Source of the DNA: Sphingopyxis sp. JAI108
Lineage (GTDB): Bacteria; Pseudomonadota; Alphaproteobacteria; Sphingomonadales; Sphingomonadaceae
Direction: 5' to 3'
DNA length: 64,000 nt
Assembly (NCBI RefSeq): GCF_013410105.1
Contig: NZ_JACCCJ010000004.1
Coordinates: 1 to 64,000, forward strand
Made by a program: the position numbers and the translations under genes. Positions within the stretch are counted from its first letter, which is position 1. The number at the start of each line of letters is the position of its first letter. Shown here piece by piece: positions 54,187 through 63,800 of this stretch. Under the pieces are notes generated by a model. It saw only the letters and a program-made list of their open reading frames with translations, had not been told where the DNA came from and ran no database searches.

Positions 54187-55845
54187 TTATTCGGCGGGCA
54201 CGGGCGCGAGCGGGCGGTCCGCTGCGGCGCTGTAGGGGGTTTCGGTCATCGGCTTTTCGGCGCGAACCCTGCCCGCGAGCGTCGCCCAGACGTTGACTAT
54301 CATGATGAGGAAGCCGGCGAGATACATCGCCCCGCCCGCGGCGCGGATCAGATACATCGGATGCATCGCCGCGACGCTTTCGGCAAAGCTGTAGACGAGG
54401 TAGCCGTCGGCGCCATATTCGCGCCACATCAGTCCCTGCATGATGCCGGCGACCCACATCGAGGCGGCGTAGAAAACGATCCCGACGGTCGCGAGCCAGA
54501 AGTGCCAGTTGACCATGCGCAGGCTGTAGAGGCGCTGGCGGCCCCACAGGCGCGGTACCAGATAATAGACGCTGGCAAAGGTGATCATGCCGTTCCAGCC
54601 GAGCGCGCCCGAATGAACGTGGCCGATCGTCCAGTCGGTATAGTGCGACATGGAGTTGACCCATTTGATCGACATCATCGGGCCTTCGAAGGTGCTCATG
54701 CCATAGAAGGCGAGCGCCATCACCATCATGCGGATGATCGGGTCGGTGCGGATCTTGTCCCACGCGCCGTTGAGCGTCATCAGCCCGTTGATCATCCCGC
54801 CCCAGCTCGGCATCCACAGCATGATCGAGAACACCATGCCCAGCGTCTGCGCCCAATCCGGCAGCGCGGTGTAATGGAGATGATGCGGACCCGCCCAGAT
54901 GTAGAGGAAGATCAGCGACCAGAAGTGGATGATCGACAGGCGGTAGCTGTACACCGGCCGCTCGGCCTGCTTCGGCACGAAATAATACATCATCGCGAGG
55001 AAGCCCGCGGTCAGGAAGAAACCGACCGCATTATGCCCGTACCACCATTGCGTCAGCGCATCCTGCACCCCGGCGAAGGCGGCATAGCTTTTCGACCCGA
55101 AGATGCTCGCGGGCATCGACAGATTGTTGACGATGTGCAGCATCGCGATGGTGATGATGAAACTGAGGTAGAACCAGTTCGCGACATAGATATGCGGTTC
55201 GCGGCGCCTGACGATCGTGCCGACGAAGACCGCGAGATAGGCGACCCAGACGACCGTCAGCCACAGGTCGACATACCATTCGGGCTCGGCATATTCGCGC
55301 GCTTCGGTGACGCCCATCAAATATCCCGTCGCCGCGAGGACGATGAAGAGCTGATAGCCCCAGAAGACGAAGCGCGCGAGGTTGGGAAAGGCAAGCCGCG
55401 CGCGGCAGGTGCGCTGAACGACGTAAAAGCTCGTCGCGATCAACGCATTGCCGCCGAACGCAAAGATCACCGCCGAGGTGTGGAGCGGGCGCAGCCGCCC
55501 GAAGGTCGTATATTCCAGATTGAGGTTGAGCACCGGAAAGGCGAGCTGGAGCGCGATGAACAACCCCGCCGCCATGCCTGCAATGCCCCAGAACAGCGTC
55601 GCGATGACACCCCAGCGGACGGGATCGTCGTCATAGACGCCCTGGTCGGCGGGCATCTTCAACAGGCCGCGCGCGATCGCGCCATAATCCGCCCGGGAAA
55701 TGGTCGCCCAGAGCACCGCCAGGCAGGCAGCCGCGACGATGACCATATGCACGGCGAACGGCGCATCGACCGCCAGCGCCGCCATGACCAGCGCGAACAG
55801 CGCCAGCGCCAGCCAGCCGCCCGCTTTCATCACTAGACCGTCCAT
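54187..55845 (-). CDS. ccoN: cbb3 oxidase subunit I (catalytic)
   Basis: The 552-residue haem-copper catalytic core, about 12-14 helices, reducing oxygen with high affinity. Ligand blocks: '[17 protein letters not shown]' (low-spin haem), '[24 protein letters not shown]' (CuB/Tyr region), '[13 protein letters not shown]' and '[14 protein letters not shown]'. ATG 55845 is preferred: the longer frame runs through the FNR box. First gene of ccoNOQPGHIS. Confidence 0.97.
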   Translation of the reverse strand: MDGLVMKAGGWLALALFALVMAALAVDAPFAVHMVIVAAACLAVLWATISRADYGAIARGLLKMPADQGVYDDDPVRWGVIATLFWGIAGMAAGLFIALQLAFPVLNLNLEYTTFGRLRPLHTSAVIFAFGGNALIATSFYVVQRTCRARLAFPNLARFVFWGYQLFIVLAATGYLMGVTEAREYAEPEWYVDLWLTVVWVAYLAVFVGTIVRRREPHIYVANWFYLSFIITIAMLHIVNNLSMPASIFGSKSYAAFAGVQDALTQWWYGHNAVGFFLTAGFLAMMYYFVPKQAERPVYSYRLSIIHFWSLIFLYIWAGPHHLHYTALPDWAQTLGMVFSIMLWMPSWGGMINGLMTLNGAWDKIRTDPIIRMMVMALAFYGMSTFEGPMMSIKWVNSMSHYTDWTIGHVHSGALGWNGMITFASVYYLVPRLWGRQRLYSLRMVNWHFWLATVGIVFYAASMWVAGIMQGLMWREYGADGYLVYSFAESVAAMHPMYLIRAAGGAMYLAGFLIMIVNVWATLAGRVRAEKPMTETPYSAAADRPLAPVPAE

Positions 55846-55918
55846 ATGCTCGTCCCCGCTTCCAGCGGCTTCGCGCCGCGCTTCCGGTCGCTCTTGGACG
55901 CGCGCAGGCGGCGAAACA

Positions 55919-55932
55919 TTGACCGGGATCAA
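55919..55932. promoter_or_regulatory. FNR box between ccoN and the OmpW-like gene
   Basis: TTGACCGGGATCAA, one mismatch from consensus. It is centred 80 bases before ccoN on the minus strand and 87 bases before the OmpW-like gene on the plus strand, so it can serve either or both. Confidence 0.8.
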
Positions 55933-56012
55933 CGAATTGGTTGTGCTCCATCAATGCGGCCGGCGGACGCGCGGCGCAGGGACGGCTCTGTCAACAACAG
56001 GAGCAAAGTCCC

Positions 56013-56684
56013 ATGAAATGCCGATATATGTCCCTGGCCGCCCTGGCTGTCGCGCTGGCCACACCGGGGCACGCCGCCGCGAAGAGCGGCGACGTCCAGT
56101 TCAAGCTGCTCGCAACCTATGTGGCGCCCGACGGCAAGATCAAGGACGTGAAGCTCGACCTGATCGGCCTGCCCGCGGACGCGCAGACCAAGGCGGACGA
56201 CAATGTCGTCCCGACCGTCGCGATCGAATATTTCGTCACCGACAATATCTCGGTCGAAACGATCGCGGGCGTCACCCAGCATGACGTCGTCGGGCGCGGC
56301 GGGCTCGCCGGGGCGGGGCTGGTGTCCAATGCGAACATCGTCCCCGCGACGCTGACGCTCAAATATCATTTCGGCACGGAGGGCGGCGTTCAGCCCTATG
56401 TGGGTGCGGGGCCGAGCTATTTCATCTTCATCGACGAAAAGCCCGGCGCGACGGCCGTCGCGCTCGGCGCGACGCGGCAGAAGATGGACGACACGCTGGG
56501 CGTCGCGCTGCAGGCCGGCATCGATGTGCCCGTGAATGCCAAGGGGCTGGCGGTTACGCTCGATGCCAAGCGCTATTTCTTGCGCCCGGCCGCGCACTGG
56601 TTCGCCGGGGCGACCGAGGTGCTGCGCACCAAGCACAAACTCGATCCCTGGGTGATCAGCGCCGGCGTCGCCTTCCGCTTCTGA
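56013..56684 (+). CDS. OmpW-family outer-membrane protein
   Basis: A 223-residue small beta barrel with a signal peptide (about 1-22, cleavage after GHAAA). OmpW blocks: 'DVQFKLLATYVAPDG', 'VVPTVAIEYFVTDNISVETIAG', 'LTLKYHFGTEGGVQPYVGAGPSY' and a terminal 'ISAGVAFRF'. AGGAG lies 8 bases before the ATG. OmpW genes are commonly FNR-controlled; the box shared with ccoN fits that. The pore's cargo is unknown. Confidence 0.9.
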   Translation: MKCRYMSLAALAVALATPGHAAAKSGDVQFKLLATYVAPDGKIKDVKLDLIGLPADAQTKADDNVVPTVAIEYFVTDNISVETIAGVTQHDVVGRGGLAGAGLVSNANIVPATLTLKYHFGTEGGVQPYVGAGPSYFIFIDEKPGATAVALGATRQKMDDTLGVALQAGIDVPVNAKGLAVTLDAKRYFLRPAAHWFAGATEVLRTKHKLDPWVISAGVAFRF

Positions 56685-56707
56685 GCGTCCCCAACTCGCG
56701 CCGACGG

Positions 56708-57400
56708 TCAGCCCGCCATATCCTCCATCGCCGCGCGGTCGTGGATCACGATCTCGCGGCGCGAGGGCAGGTCGATCACACCGTCGGCGCGCATTTTGGT
56801 GAGTTGGCGACTCGTCGTCTCGATCGTCAGCCCCAATATATCGGCGATCTGCTGGCGACCGAAGGGCAGTTCGAAGGCGCCGCGCGTCGAACCCGCATCG
56901 CACCCCCGCCCCGACAGGCGCCCGGACATTTCGAGCAGGAAGGACGCGACCTTTTCCGTCGCCGACTTGCGCCCGAGCAGCATCATCCAGTGCCGCGCGC
57001 GATCGAGCTCGTCGAGCGTGCGGCGCAGCAATTTCTGCTGGAGGTCGGGGTGCGAGCTGGCGAATTCGTCGAAACTGTTGCGGTTGAAAATGCACACTTC
57101 GGCGTCAGTCATCGCGGTGACGCTGTACGGGCTCTCCTTGCCGAACGGGCGGCCGATGAAATCGGACGGAAAGACGACGCCGACGATCTGCTCGCGCCCG
57201 TCGGCGGTCGATACGACCAGCTTCAGCACACCGTCGAGCACATTCGCGACCACGGGCGCGCCATCGCCTTCCCACAACAACGTCTGACCCTGCCGGACCT
57301 TCTGCCTGCGCCCCATCTTGCCCAGGTCCGCAAGCTCGGTCGCGTCGAGGCTCGCGCAAATCGCGCGGTTTCGTACGACACAGGCGGCGCAGTCGGTCAC
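56708..57400 (-). CDS. FNR/FnrL-type oxygen-responsive regulator
   Basis: A 230-residue Crp/Fnr protein. Cysteines C4, C7 and C15 plus C103 give the four ligands expected for an oxygen-labile [4Fe-4S] cluster. A cyclic-nucleotide-like beta roll (about 20-120) and dimer helix precede the helix-turn-helix, whose recognition helix reads ETTSR (E194, S197, R198), the FNR specificity pattern for TTGAT half-sites. Such sites precede cytochrome b561, hemN, ccoN/OmpW and the neighbouring stress-protein gene. GTG start. It lies 53 bases after the universal stress protein on the same strand. Confidence 0.94.
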   Translation of the reverse strand: MTDCAACVVRNRAICASLDATELADLGKMGRRQKVRQGQTLLWEGDGAPVVANVLDGVLKLVVSTADGREQIVGVVFPSDFIGRPFGKESPYSVTAMTDAEVCIFNRNSFDEFASSHPDLQQKLLRRTLDELDRARHWMMLLGRKSATEKVASFLLEMSGRLSGRGCDAGSTRGAFELPFGRQQIADILGLTIETTSRQLTKMRADGVIDLPSRREIVIHDRAAMEDMAG

Positions 57401-57453
57401 GCCGCCGCCGTACAGCAGGCGGTGACCATTGGAAAGCAGCGAGCCGCTGGGGA

Positions 57454-58266
57454 TCAGTGCATCAACAGCAAGGGAGCCGGCGCCGCTTCGAGCAAATAGC
57501 GCGTGACGCCGCCGAAAACCGTCTCACGCAAGCGGGTATGCCCGAATGCGCCCATCACGATCATGCCCGCCCCCAGCTCGACCGCCGCGCGCTCGAGCGT
57601 CTCTTCGATCGTCTCGGCACCGCGCCCGACCTCGCGCAGCTCGGCATGAAGATCATGGCGCGAGAGATAGCGCAGCGCGTCGTCCGCGGCGACCTGCCCC
57701 CGGGCCTCTCCGACGGTCACGAGAAGGATTCTGCTGGCGTTGGCCATCAACGGCACCGCAGCGCGGATCGCGTGCGCCGCCTGCGGGCTACCGTTCCACG
57801 CGACCATCACCGGCGCATCGAGATCGACGGGACCGCAGGGTTCGGGAATGGCGAGAACCGGAGCGGGAACAGCCATGGCAATATCCCCGGCCATCATCGG
57901 CGGCGTAAAACTGCGGCGCCGATCCGCGGTCCCCAGCGAAACGATCGTGAGATCGGCCAGCGCCGCGGCCAGCGCGAGCGTCGATACGACGTCGCCGTCG
58001 GACACGCTGACGTCCCACGGCACATCCTCGCGTTCCAGATCCGCGCGCAGGCGGCCGGCGAGTGCTTCGTCGGCTTGCTGCGCCTTGCTCAGCTGATCGC
58101 TCGCCAGATACATGCCGCCGAACGGATCGGTGGCGATGAACTGCTGAAAGGGCGAACTGATCACGAAATTCAAGTGCGACCGCCGCCGCTTGCCGATCGC
58201 CAGCGCGCTCTCGAACCGGGCCTTCATCCCCGGACCGTCGTCGGCATGGACCAAGATATTGCGCAT
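57454..58266 (-). CDS. tandem universal stress protein
   Basis: A 270-residue protein of two UspA-fold domains (about 1-135 and 145-270). The second keeps a nucleotide-binding GxxGHxxLRE-type loop ('MGAFGHTRLRETVFGGVTRYLL'); the first is degenerate. It probably helps survival under low oxygen. An FNR box lies 58 bases upstream. fnr is next on the same strand, so the two may be cotranscribed. Confidence 0.92.
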   Translation of the reverse strand: MRNILVHADDGPGMKARFESALAIGKRRRSHLNFVISSPFQQFIATDPFGGMYLASDQLSKAQQADEALAGRLRADLEREDVPWDVSVSDGDVVSTLALAAALADLTIVSLGTADRRRSFTPPMMAGDIAMAVPAPVLAIPEPCGPVDLDAPVMVAWNGSPQAAHAIRAAVPLMANASRILLVTVGEARGQVAADDALRYLSRHDLHAELREVGRGAETIEETLERAAVELGAGMIVMGAFGHTRLRETVFGGVTRYLLEAAPAPLLLMH

Positions 58267-58317
58267 ATTGCTTCTCCTGCGATTGCGGGCATTTGGACCG
58301 ATGCGCGGGCGAGGTCA

Positions 58318-58331
58318 TTGATCGGGGTCAA
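58318..58331 (-). promoter_or_regulatory. FNR box upstream of the universal stress protein
   Basis: TTGATCGGGGTCAA, one mismatch from consensus, centred 58 bases before the ATG at 58266. It also lies about 210 bases upstream of the channel-like gene on the plus strand. Confidence 0.78.
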
Positions 58332-58534
58332 TGGTCATAAGCCCAAGGACGCCGGGAACTTCGAGCCGGAATACCGCGCCGCACCCGGCGGCCCTAGGTA
58401 GTTCTACCAATCCCGCCAGACGGTCACCTATTGCACCCTGTGCCGCTCCACCGGAAGGAACGGCAACGCGACATGTCGATGAGCAAGGTTCGAGTGACGC
58501 GCCCAAACATGCGCACCCCGTCGGCGCCGCGGCC

Positions 58535-58960
58535 ATGATCCGCGAACTGCTGCTCGCGACGCTCATGGTGACGGTAACCGTGCTCATCCACGGCGCGGGG
58601 CTGATCCTGCTGGCGCGGCTCCTCCGCCTCGAGGCGCAGCAGGAGGCCGGCGGCCACATGCACCCCGCCTCCTTGCGCGGCCTCGGCACGCTGCTCTTCG
58701 CGATCCTTGCCCTCATCGGTCTGCATGGGGTCGAAATCTGGGTCTATGCACTGACTTTCCTCGTCATCGGCGCGATCGATAGCCTGCGCGAGGCGGTGTA
58801 TTTCTCGACGATCACCTATGGCGCCATCGGCTACAGCGACGATGTGATGGCGAAACCATGGCGGCTCGTGTCGGCGATCGAAGGGATCAACGGCATCCTC
58901 ATGATCGGCTGGTCGACCGCCTTCCTGATCCGTATCGTCGGCCTGCTGCGGCGCGTCTGA
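58535..58960 (+). CDS. small two-helix ion-channel-like membrane protein
   Basis: A 141-residue inner-membrane protein with hydrophobic segments at about 5-27, 44-70 and 115-135. Before the last helix comes 'VYFSTITYGAIGYSDDV', which resembles the pore loop of Ion_trans_2 potassium channels (TVGYGD). The filter itself is altered (TITYGA). It lacks an RCK gating domain. ATG 58535 is chosen because the membrane part starts there; a longer frame begins in the FNR box. Selectivity is unknown. Confidence 0.75.
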   Translation: MIRELLLATLMVTVTVLIHGAGLILLARLLRLEAQQEAGGHMHPASLRGLGTLLFAILALIGLHGVEIWVYALTFLVIGAIDSLREAVYFSTITYGAIGYSDDVMAKPWRLVSAIEGINGILMIGWSTAFLIRIVGLLRRV

Positions 58961-58984
58961 CCCTAACGGCGGGGCCAAGCCACC

Positions 58985-60427
58985 CTAACGCCAGAATCGC
59001 TTCAGATCGAACAATTGTCCATGCGCAGCCTCTGCGGCGCGAAGGAGCTTCTTTTTCTGACCTTCCGCCGTCAACCGCGACGCCTCGGCATCGCCCGCGA
59101 CCCCTAGTTTTTCAAGGACAAGGGCCGCCATCGCCAGATCGTTGAGCGCGCCAAGCTGGTCTTGCAACGCCTGCAGCGATGCGATGAATTCTGCATAACG
59201 TCGGCGGTCGCGCTTGCGGACGAACAGGCTGCCCAGGAATTCCGCCGCATAGCGCAGCTTCTTGGCCGCCTTGCGCGCCTCGTGCCGGTCGGCGTCGTCA
59301 AGGCCCGCGAGTTTGCGGCCCCGTTTCCTCGCGCGGCGGTAGCAATGGTCGAGCGCCGCGACCGCGTAGGCGCGCGCCGGCAAGTCTTCTTCCGCAGGTC
59401 CGGGCCAGCCGGCGCGCGCGATCCACTCCGCCAGATCGAGCATCAACTGCCGCGTCCGCGGCATCTCCAAAACCTCGCCAACGCGGCGATAGGCCGCGTC
59501 GCGCGCCAAGGCGACATGGTCGTGCAGCGAACCGGGCCGGGTCCGTGCCAAGAGCACGTCAAGATTGCGCGCTTCCCCCAACTCCGCTGCCAGCCAGCGC
59601 AGGTCTGCGGCAAGCGCCGAGCCCAATTCACCGATGATCGGCCGGAAGATCGAAAAAGCCGAGCGCAGCCGGCGGAGCGCCACGCGTGCTTGATGCAGCG
59701 CGCCGGCGCTTCCCTCGGCCAACAATAGCGCCTCATTGAGCCGGAACTGCCGTATGCAGCTCTGCGCGACGATCGCGAACGCTCGCCCCGGAGCTGTTCC
59801 GTCGGCGAGCAGGACGGGTTCGGCCTTGAACATGGCGGGTGCCGGTCCGGCCAGTCGATAGCCGCGTTCCGCCTTGGTCAGGACGCCCAGGCGCACTGGC
59901 GCGACGGCATCGAGCTTGCGTGCGAGGGCGAACAAGGCGGAGGGAGCGCCCGATTTCAGCTCCAGCTCGATTTCGCAGATCGAAGACTGGCGATCGCCAG
60001 CGGCAACGTCGCCCCGATCGAGGACGACTTCGATCGTCGCATCGCCCTCCGCGATGATCCAGCTACGCCGGTCGACCCCTACTTCGAAAATGGGCGCGAT
60101 GGTGTCGATGCAGTCGTCGAGACTGTTCGGCAAGCAGGTTGCGGCATCGAAGACCGGAATGTCGTCCATGACGGCGCGTTCCCATTCCGATCGCGCGAAC
60201 AGGCCTGCGGTGCTGGCGCCCGCCGCCTTGATCGTCTGCACCCGCTTGCCTTCCGATTTGCGGATACGAAGCGAAACCCCCGCGCGATCGAGAGCGTGAT
60301 CAGGGGTGTCGAAATAGATCGACGATTGCCGGGCACGGGTCGACCCGCCTGGCAGCAGGCCGGACGCTTCGATGGCAACCGCAGCGCTAGGGCTGAGTTC
60401 GAGTTTCAGTTCGATTTCGTCCGCCAT
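58985..60427 (-). CDS. CYTH-CHAD domain protein, likely inorganic triphosphatase
   Basis: A 480-residue cytoplasmic protein. The N-terminal CYTH domain (about 1-195) has the EIELKLEL (ExExK) motif, 'SIYFDTPD' and paired basic/acidic strands of the triphosphate tunnel. The C-terminal CHAD domain (about 220-470) is helical with conserved histidines in 'LHQARVALRRLRSAF' and 'RHEARKAAKKLRYAAEFLG', which bind polyphosphate. E. coli YgiF, of the same layout, hydrolyses tripolyphosphate. ATG 60427 is set by the ExExK motif. Confidence 0.92.
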   Translation of the reverse strand: MADEIELKLELSPSAAVAIEASGLLPGGSTRARQSSIYFDTPDHALDRAGVSLRIRKSEGKRVQTIKAAGASTAGLFARSEWERAVMDDIPVFDAATCLPNSLDDCIDTIAPIFEVGVDRRSWIIAEGDATIEVVLDRGDVAAGDRQSSICEIELELKSGAPSALFALARKLDAVAPVRLGVLTKAERGYRLAGPAPAMFKAEPVLLADGTAPGRAFAIVAQSCIRQFRLNEALLLAEGSAGALHQARVALRRLRSAFSIFRPIIGELGSALAADLRWLAAELGEARNLDVLLARTRPGSLHDHVALARDAAYRRVGEVLEMPRTRQLMLDLAEWIARAGWPGPAEEDLPARAYAVAALDHCYRRARKRGRKLAGLDDADRHEARKAAKKLRYAAEFLGSLFVRKRDRRRYAEFIASLQALQDQLGALNDLAMAALVLEKLGVAGDAEASRLTAEGQKKKLLRAAEAAHGQLFDLKRFWR

Positions 60428-60565
60428 GAGTATCTTTCGCGCGGGCCCGGTCGACAACCGGATCGGACTAGACGATTGCGGTACGTCCGGTGTTGATTTA
60501 GCGCAAACGCCCTTAACAAGGCATCCCCTCCCACCCGACCCCGTCAGGAGGGGCGCGTGTCGTGT

Positions 60566-60874
60566 CTATTCGCCGCGGCAGGCCTCGCACAGTGCCGCGA
60601 TAATCCGCTGCATCTTCGGGTCCGACAGACTGTAATATCGCGTCTGCGCCTCGCCGCGTAGCGACACGATCCCTTGCTTGCGGAAACGCGCGAGGTGCTG
60701 CGACACCGCCGACTGGGACAGGCCGGAAATCTCGGTCAGTTCGCCCACCGATACCTCGCGCTCGTCCATCTGGCACAGCATCAGCAGGCGCTCGGGGTTC
60801 GCGAGCAGCTTGAGATAACCCGCCATTTCATGCGCATCGCGCTTGAGGATCGAGAGGTCGGTCGGCTTTGTCAT
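60566..60874 (-). CDS. ArsR-family repressor, BigR/SqrR-like
   Basis: A 102-residue winged-helix repressor ('SVGELTEISGLSQSAVSQHLARFRKQGIV'). C34 in 'LLMLCQM' and C96/C99 in 'ALCEACRG' occupy the places of the redox pair of BigR/SqrR, which sense sulfide or persulfide; the ELCVC metal motif of ArsR/SmtB is absent. The ATG overlaps the RND stop (ATGA), so it is made with the pump it may regulate. The signal it senses is inference. Confidence 0.88.
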   Translation of the reverse strand: MTKPTDLSILKRDAHEMAGYLKLLANPERLLMLCQMDEREVSVGELTEISGLSQSAVSQHLARFRKQGIVSLRGEAQTRYYSLSDPKMQRIIAALCEACRGE

Positions 60875-63800
60875 GGAGAGAGGCTTCCTTCGCGGCCATC
60901 GTCGCGGAGGACGATGTAGATCGCGGGAATAACCAGCACCGTCAGCAGTGTCGAGGAGGCAAGCCCGAAGAGCAAAGATATGGCGAGACCCTGGAAGATC
61001 GGGTCGGTCAGGATCGTCGCCGCGCCGATCATCGCCGCCGCCGCGGTGAGCACGATCGGCTTGAAGCGGATCATCCCGGCCTCGATCAAGGTGTCGCGCA
61101 GCGGCTTTTCAGGCCGTTTCGCGTGGTTGATAAAATCGACGAGCAGGATCGAGTTGCGCACGATGATCCCCGCGAGCGCGATGAAGCCGATCATCGAGGT
61201 TGCGGTGAAGGGTGCCCCGAACAGCATGTGCCCGAGCACGATGCCGACAAGCGTCAAAGGGATCGGCGTCAGGATGACGAGCGGGATTTTGAAGTTCCTG
61301 AACTGCCCGACGACGAGCACATAGATGGCGAGCAGCGCGACCATGAAGGCCGCGCCCATGTCGCGGAAGGTCACCCAGGTGATCTCCCACTCGCCGTCCC
61401 ACAGCAAAGTCGGCACCGCTTCATTCTCGGGCTGGCCGTTGAAGCGGATGACGGGTTTCGTCATCCCGTGCGCCTTCCAGTCGAACGCCTCGATCGCATC
61501 GTCGACCGCGAAGATGCCATAGATCGGCGCCTCATAGTCGCCCGCGAGTTCGGCGGTGACCATGTCGGCGGCGCGTCCATTGCGGCGGAACAGCGCCGGC
61601 GAACCCTTTTCCTCGCGCGCCTCGACGATCTCGCCCAGTTGAACGAGCCGTCCGCCCGGCCCCATGCTCGCGACCGGCGTCGCGGCGAGGCTGGCGCTCC
61701 ACGTTCGCTGCGACTGATCGAGTGCAATGCGGATCGGCAGCGGATCACGCCCCTGCCCACGCGGCGCATAGCCGACGGTTTGTCCGCCAAGCAGCGCGCC
61801 GATGCTGTCGAAGAGCTGGCGCTCCGAAATGCCATAGGCGTCCATCCGCGCGCGGTCGGGGACGAGGCGCAGCCGCGGGCGCGGCACGCCGAAACTGTTG
61901 TCGACATCGACGACATAGGGGATGGTGCGGAACAATTTCTCGACCTGCTCGGCGGTCCGGCGCCGCGTCGCCTCGTCGGGGCCATAGATTTCGGCGAGCA
62001 TCGTCGCGAGCACCGGCGGGCCCGGCGGTGTCTCGACGACCTTGATCGACGCACCGGCGGGCAGCGGCAACGCCTTTTTCAGCTTGTCACGCAGGTCGAG
62101 CGCGAGCGCGTGGCTCGACCGGTCGCGCTCGCCCTTGGGCGCGAGCGTCACCATCACATCGCCCATCTCGGGACGGCTGCGCAGGAAATAATGGCGGACG
62201 AGGCCGTTGAAATTGAACGGCGCCGCGGTGCCCGCATAAGCCTCCATCGAGCGCGCTTCGGGCAATTGCCGTGCCACGGCCGCTGCGGCGTCGAGCGTGC
62301 GCCCCGTCGTCTCGAGCGAGGTGCCTTCGGGCATGTCGAGGACGAGCTGCACCTCCGATTTGTTGTCGAATGGGAGCAGTTTCACCGTCACCGCCTTGAA
62401 ATAGAACATCGAGCAGGCAACGAGCGTCGCGACGCCGACCGCGATCAGGAAATTCCGCGCGCTCTTGCGGTCGCGGATCACGCGGGCCGCGACGCGGCCG
62501 TAAAGCACGCCCAGCTTGCCGCCGGTCGCATGGTCGTCGTGGCCGTGCGCCAGCGCATTTCTGGCAAAGCGCACCATCAGCCACGGCGCGATGATCACCG
62601 CGACAAAGAAGGAGAAGAGCATCGCCGCCGAAGCATTGATCGGGATCGGTGCCATATAGGGGCCCATCAACCCGGAGACGAAGAGCATCGGCAGCAACGC
62701 CGCAACGACGGTCAGCGTCGCGCTGATCGTCGGGTTCCCGACCTCGGCGACGGCATCGACCGTCGCATCGATGCGGCTCCGCGCGTCGGCCATCGCCCAG
62801 TGGCGCGCGATATTCTCGATCATCACGATCGCGTCGTCGACGAGGATGCCGATCGAAAAAATGAGCGCGAACAGGCTGACGCGGTTGATCGTGAAGCCCA
62901 TCAGGTTCGATGCGAACATGGTGAGCAGGATCGTCGTCGGGATCACCACCGCGGTCACCGCCGCCTCGCGCCAGCCGATCGCAAAGCCGATCAGGATGAC
63001 GATCGACACGGTGGCAAGGCCGAGGTGGAAGATCAGCTCGTTCGCTTTTTCGTTGGCGGTCTCGCCATAGTTGCGGGTGACCGCGACATCGACTCCGGCG
63101 GGAATCAGCGTGCCGCGCAGCGCTTCGACCCGCGCGACGACGGCGTGCGAGACGTTCACGGCGTTGGCACCCGAACGCTTCGCGACGGCGAGGCTGACCG
63201 CGGGCGCCATCGACCAGCGTCCGTCCCCGCCCTTCGCCCAGCGCCACGCGCGCGCCTGCTCCTCGCCCGGTCCCTGCGTCACCGTCGCGACGTCGCGCAG
63301 ATAGACGGGGCTGCCGTTCGCCCCGCGCACGGTGATCGTCGCCAGATCGGCCGCGCTCCGCACCGTCTGCCCCGCAACCACCGCCGTCGCCGCACCGCCT
63401 TCGCGCACCGTGCCGAGCGATACCCCGTGCGCGGCCAGCTTCGCGGGGTCGGGCGTGACGCGAAGCTGTTCCTCCTGCCCGCCCGCGATGAAGGTCAGCC
63501 CGACATCGTCGACCTTCGCAACCTCGGTGCGCAGCCGGGTCGTGAGCGCGTGCAGCGCCTGCTCGGTCCATTCGCCGCGCGCACCGGGCTCGGGCGACAG
63601 CGTCAGCACGACGATCGGCACGTCGCTGATCCCGCGCACCGTCACCTGCGGCGCTGCGATGCCCGCCGGGATGCGGTGCATGTTCGCCGACAGTCGCTCG
63701 TTGATGCGCGTCGCGGCATCGTCGGGATCCGAACCAACCAGGAAACGCGCGGTGACCAACACCCCGTCATCCTCGGCCTGCGTATAGACATGCTCGACGC

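Noticed and set aside
53779..55836. Long plus-strand frame over ccoO/ccoN as a possible real antisense protein
   Set aside because: Histidine/Asp/Arg-rich with no hydrophobic core or motif; produced by codon bias.
60493..60506. TTGATTTAGCGCAA upstream of the CYTH-CHAD gene as an FNR box
   Set aside because: The right half-site is poor (CGCAA), unlike the four good boxes nearby.
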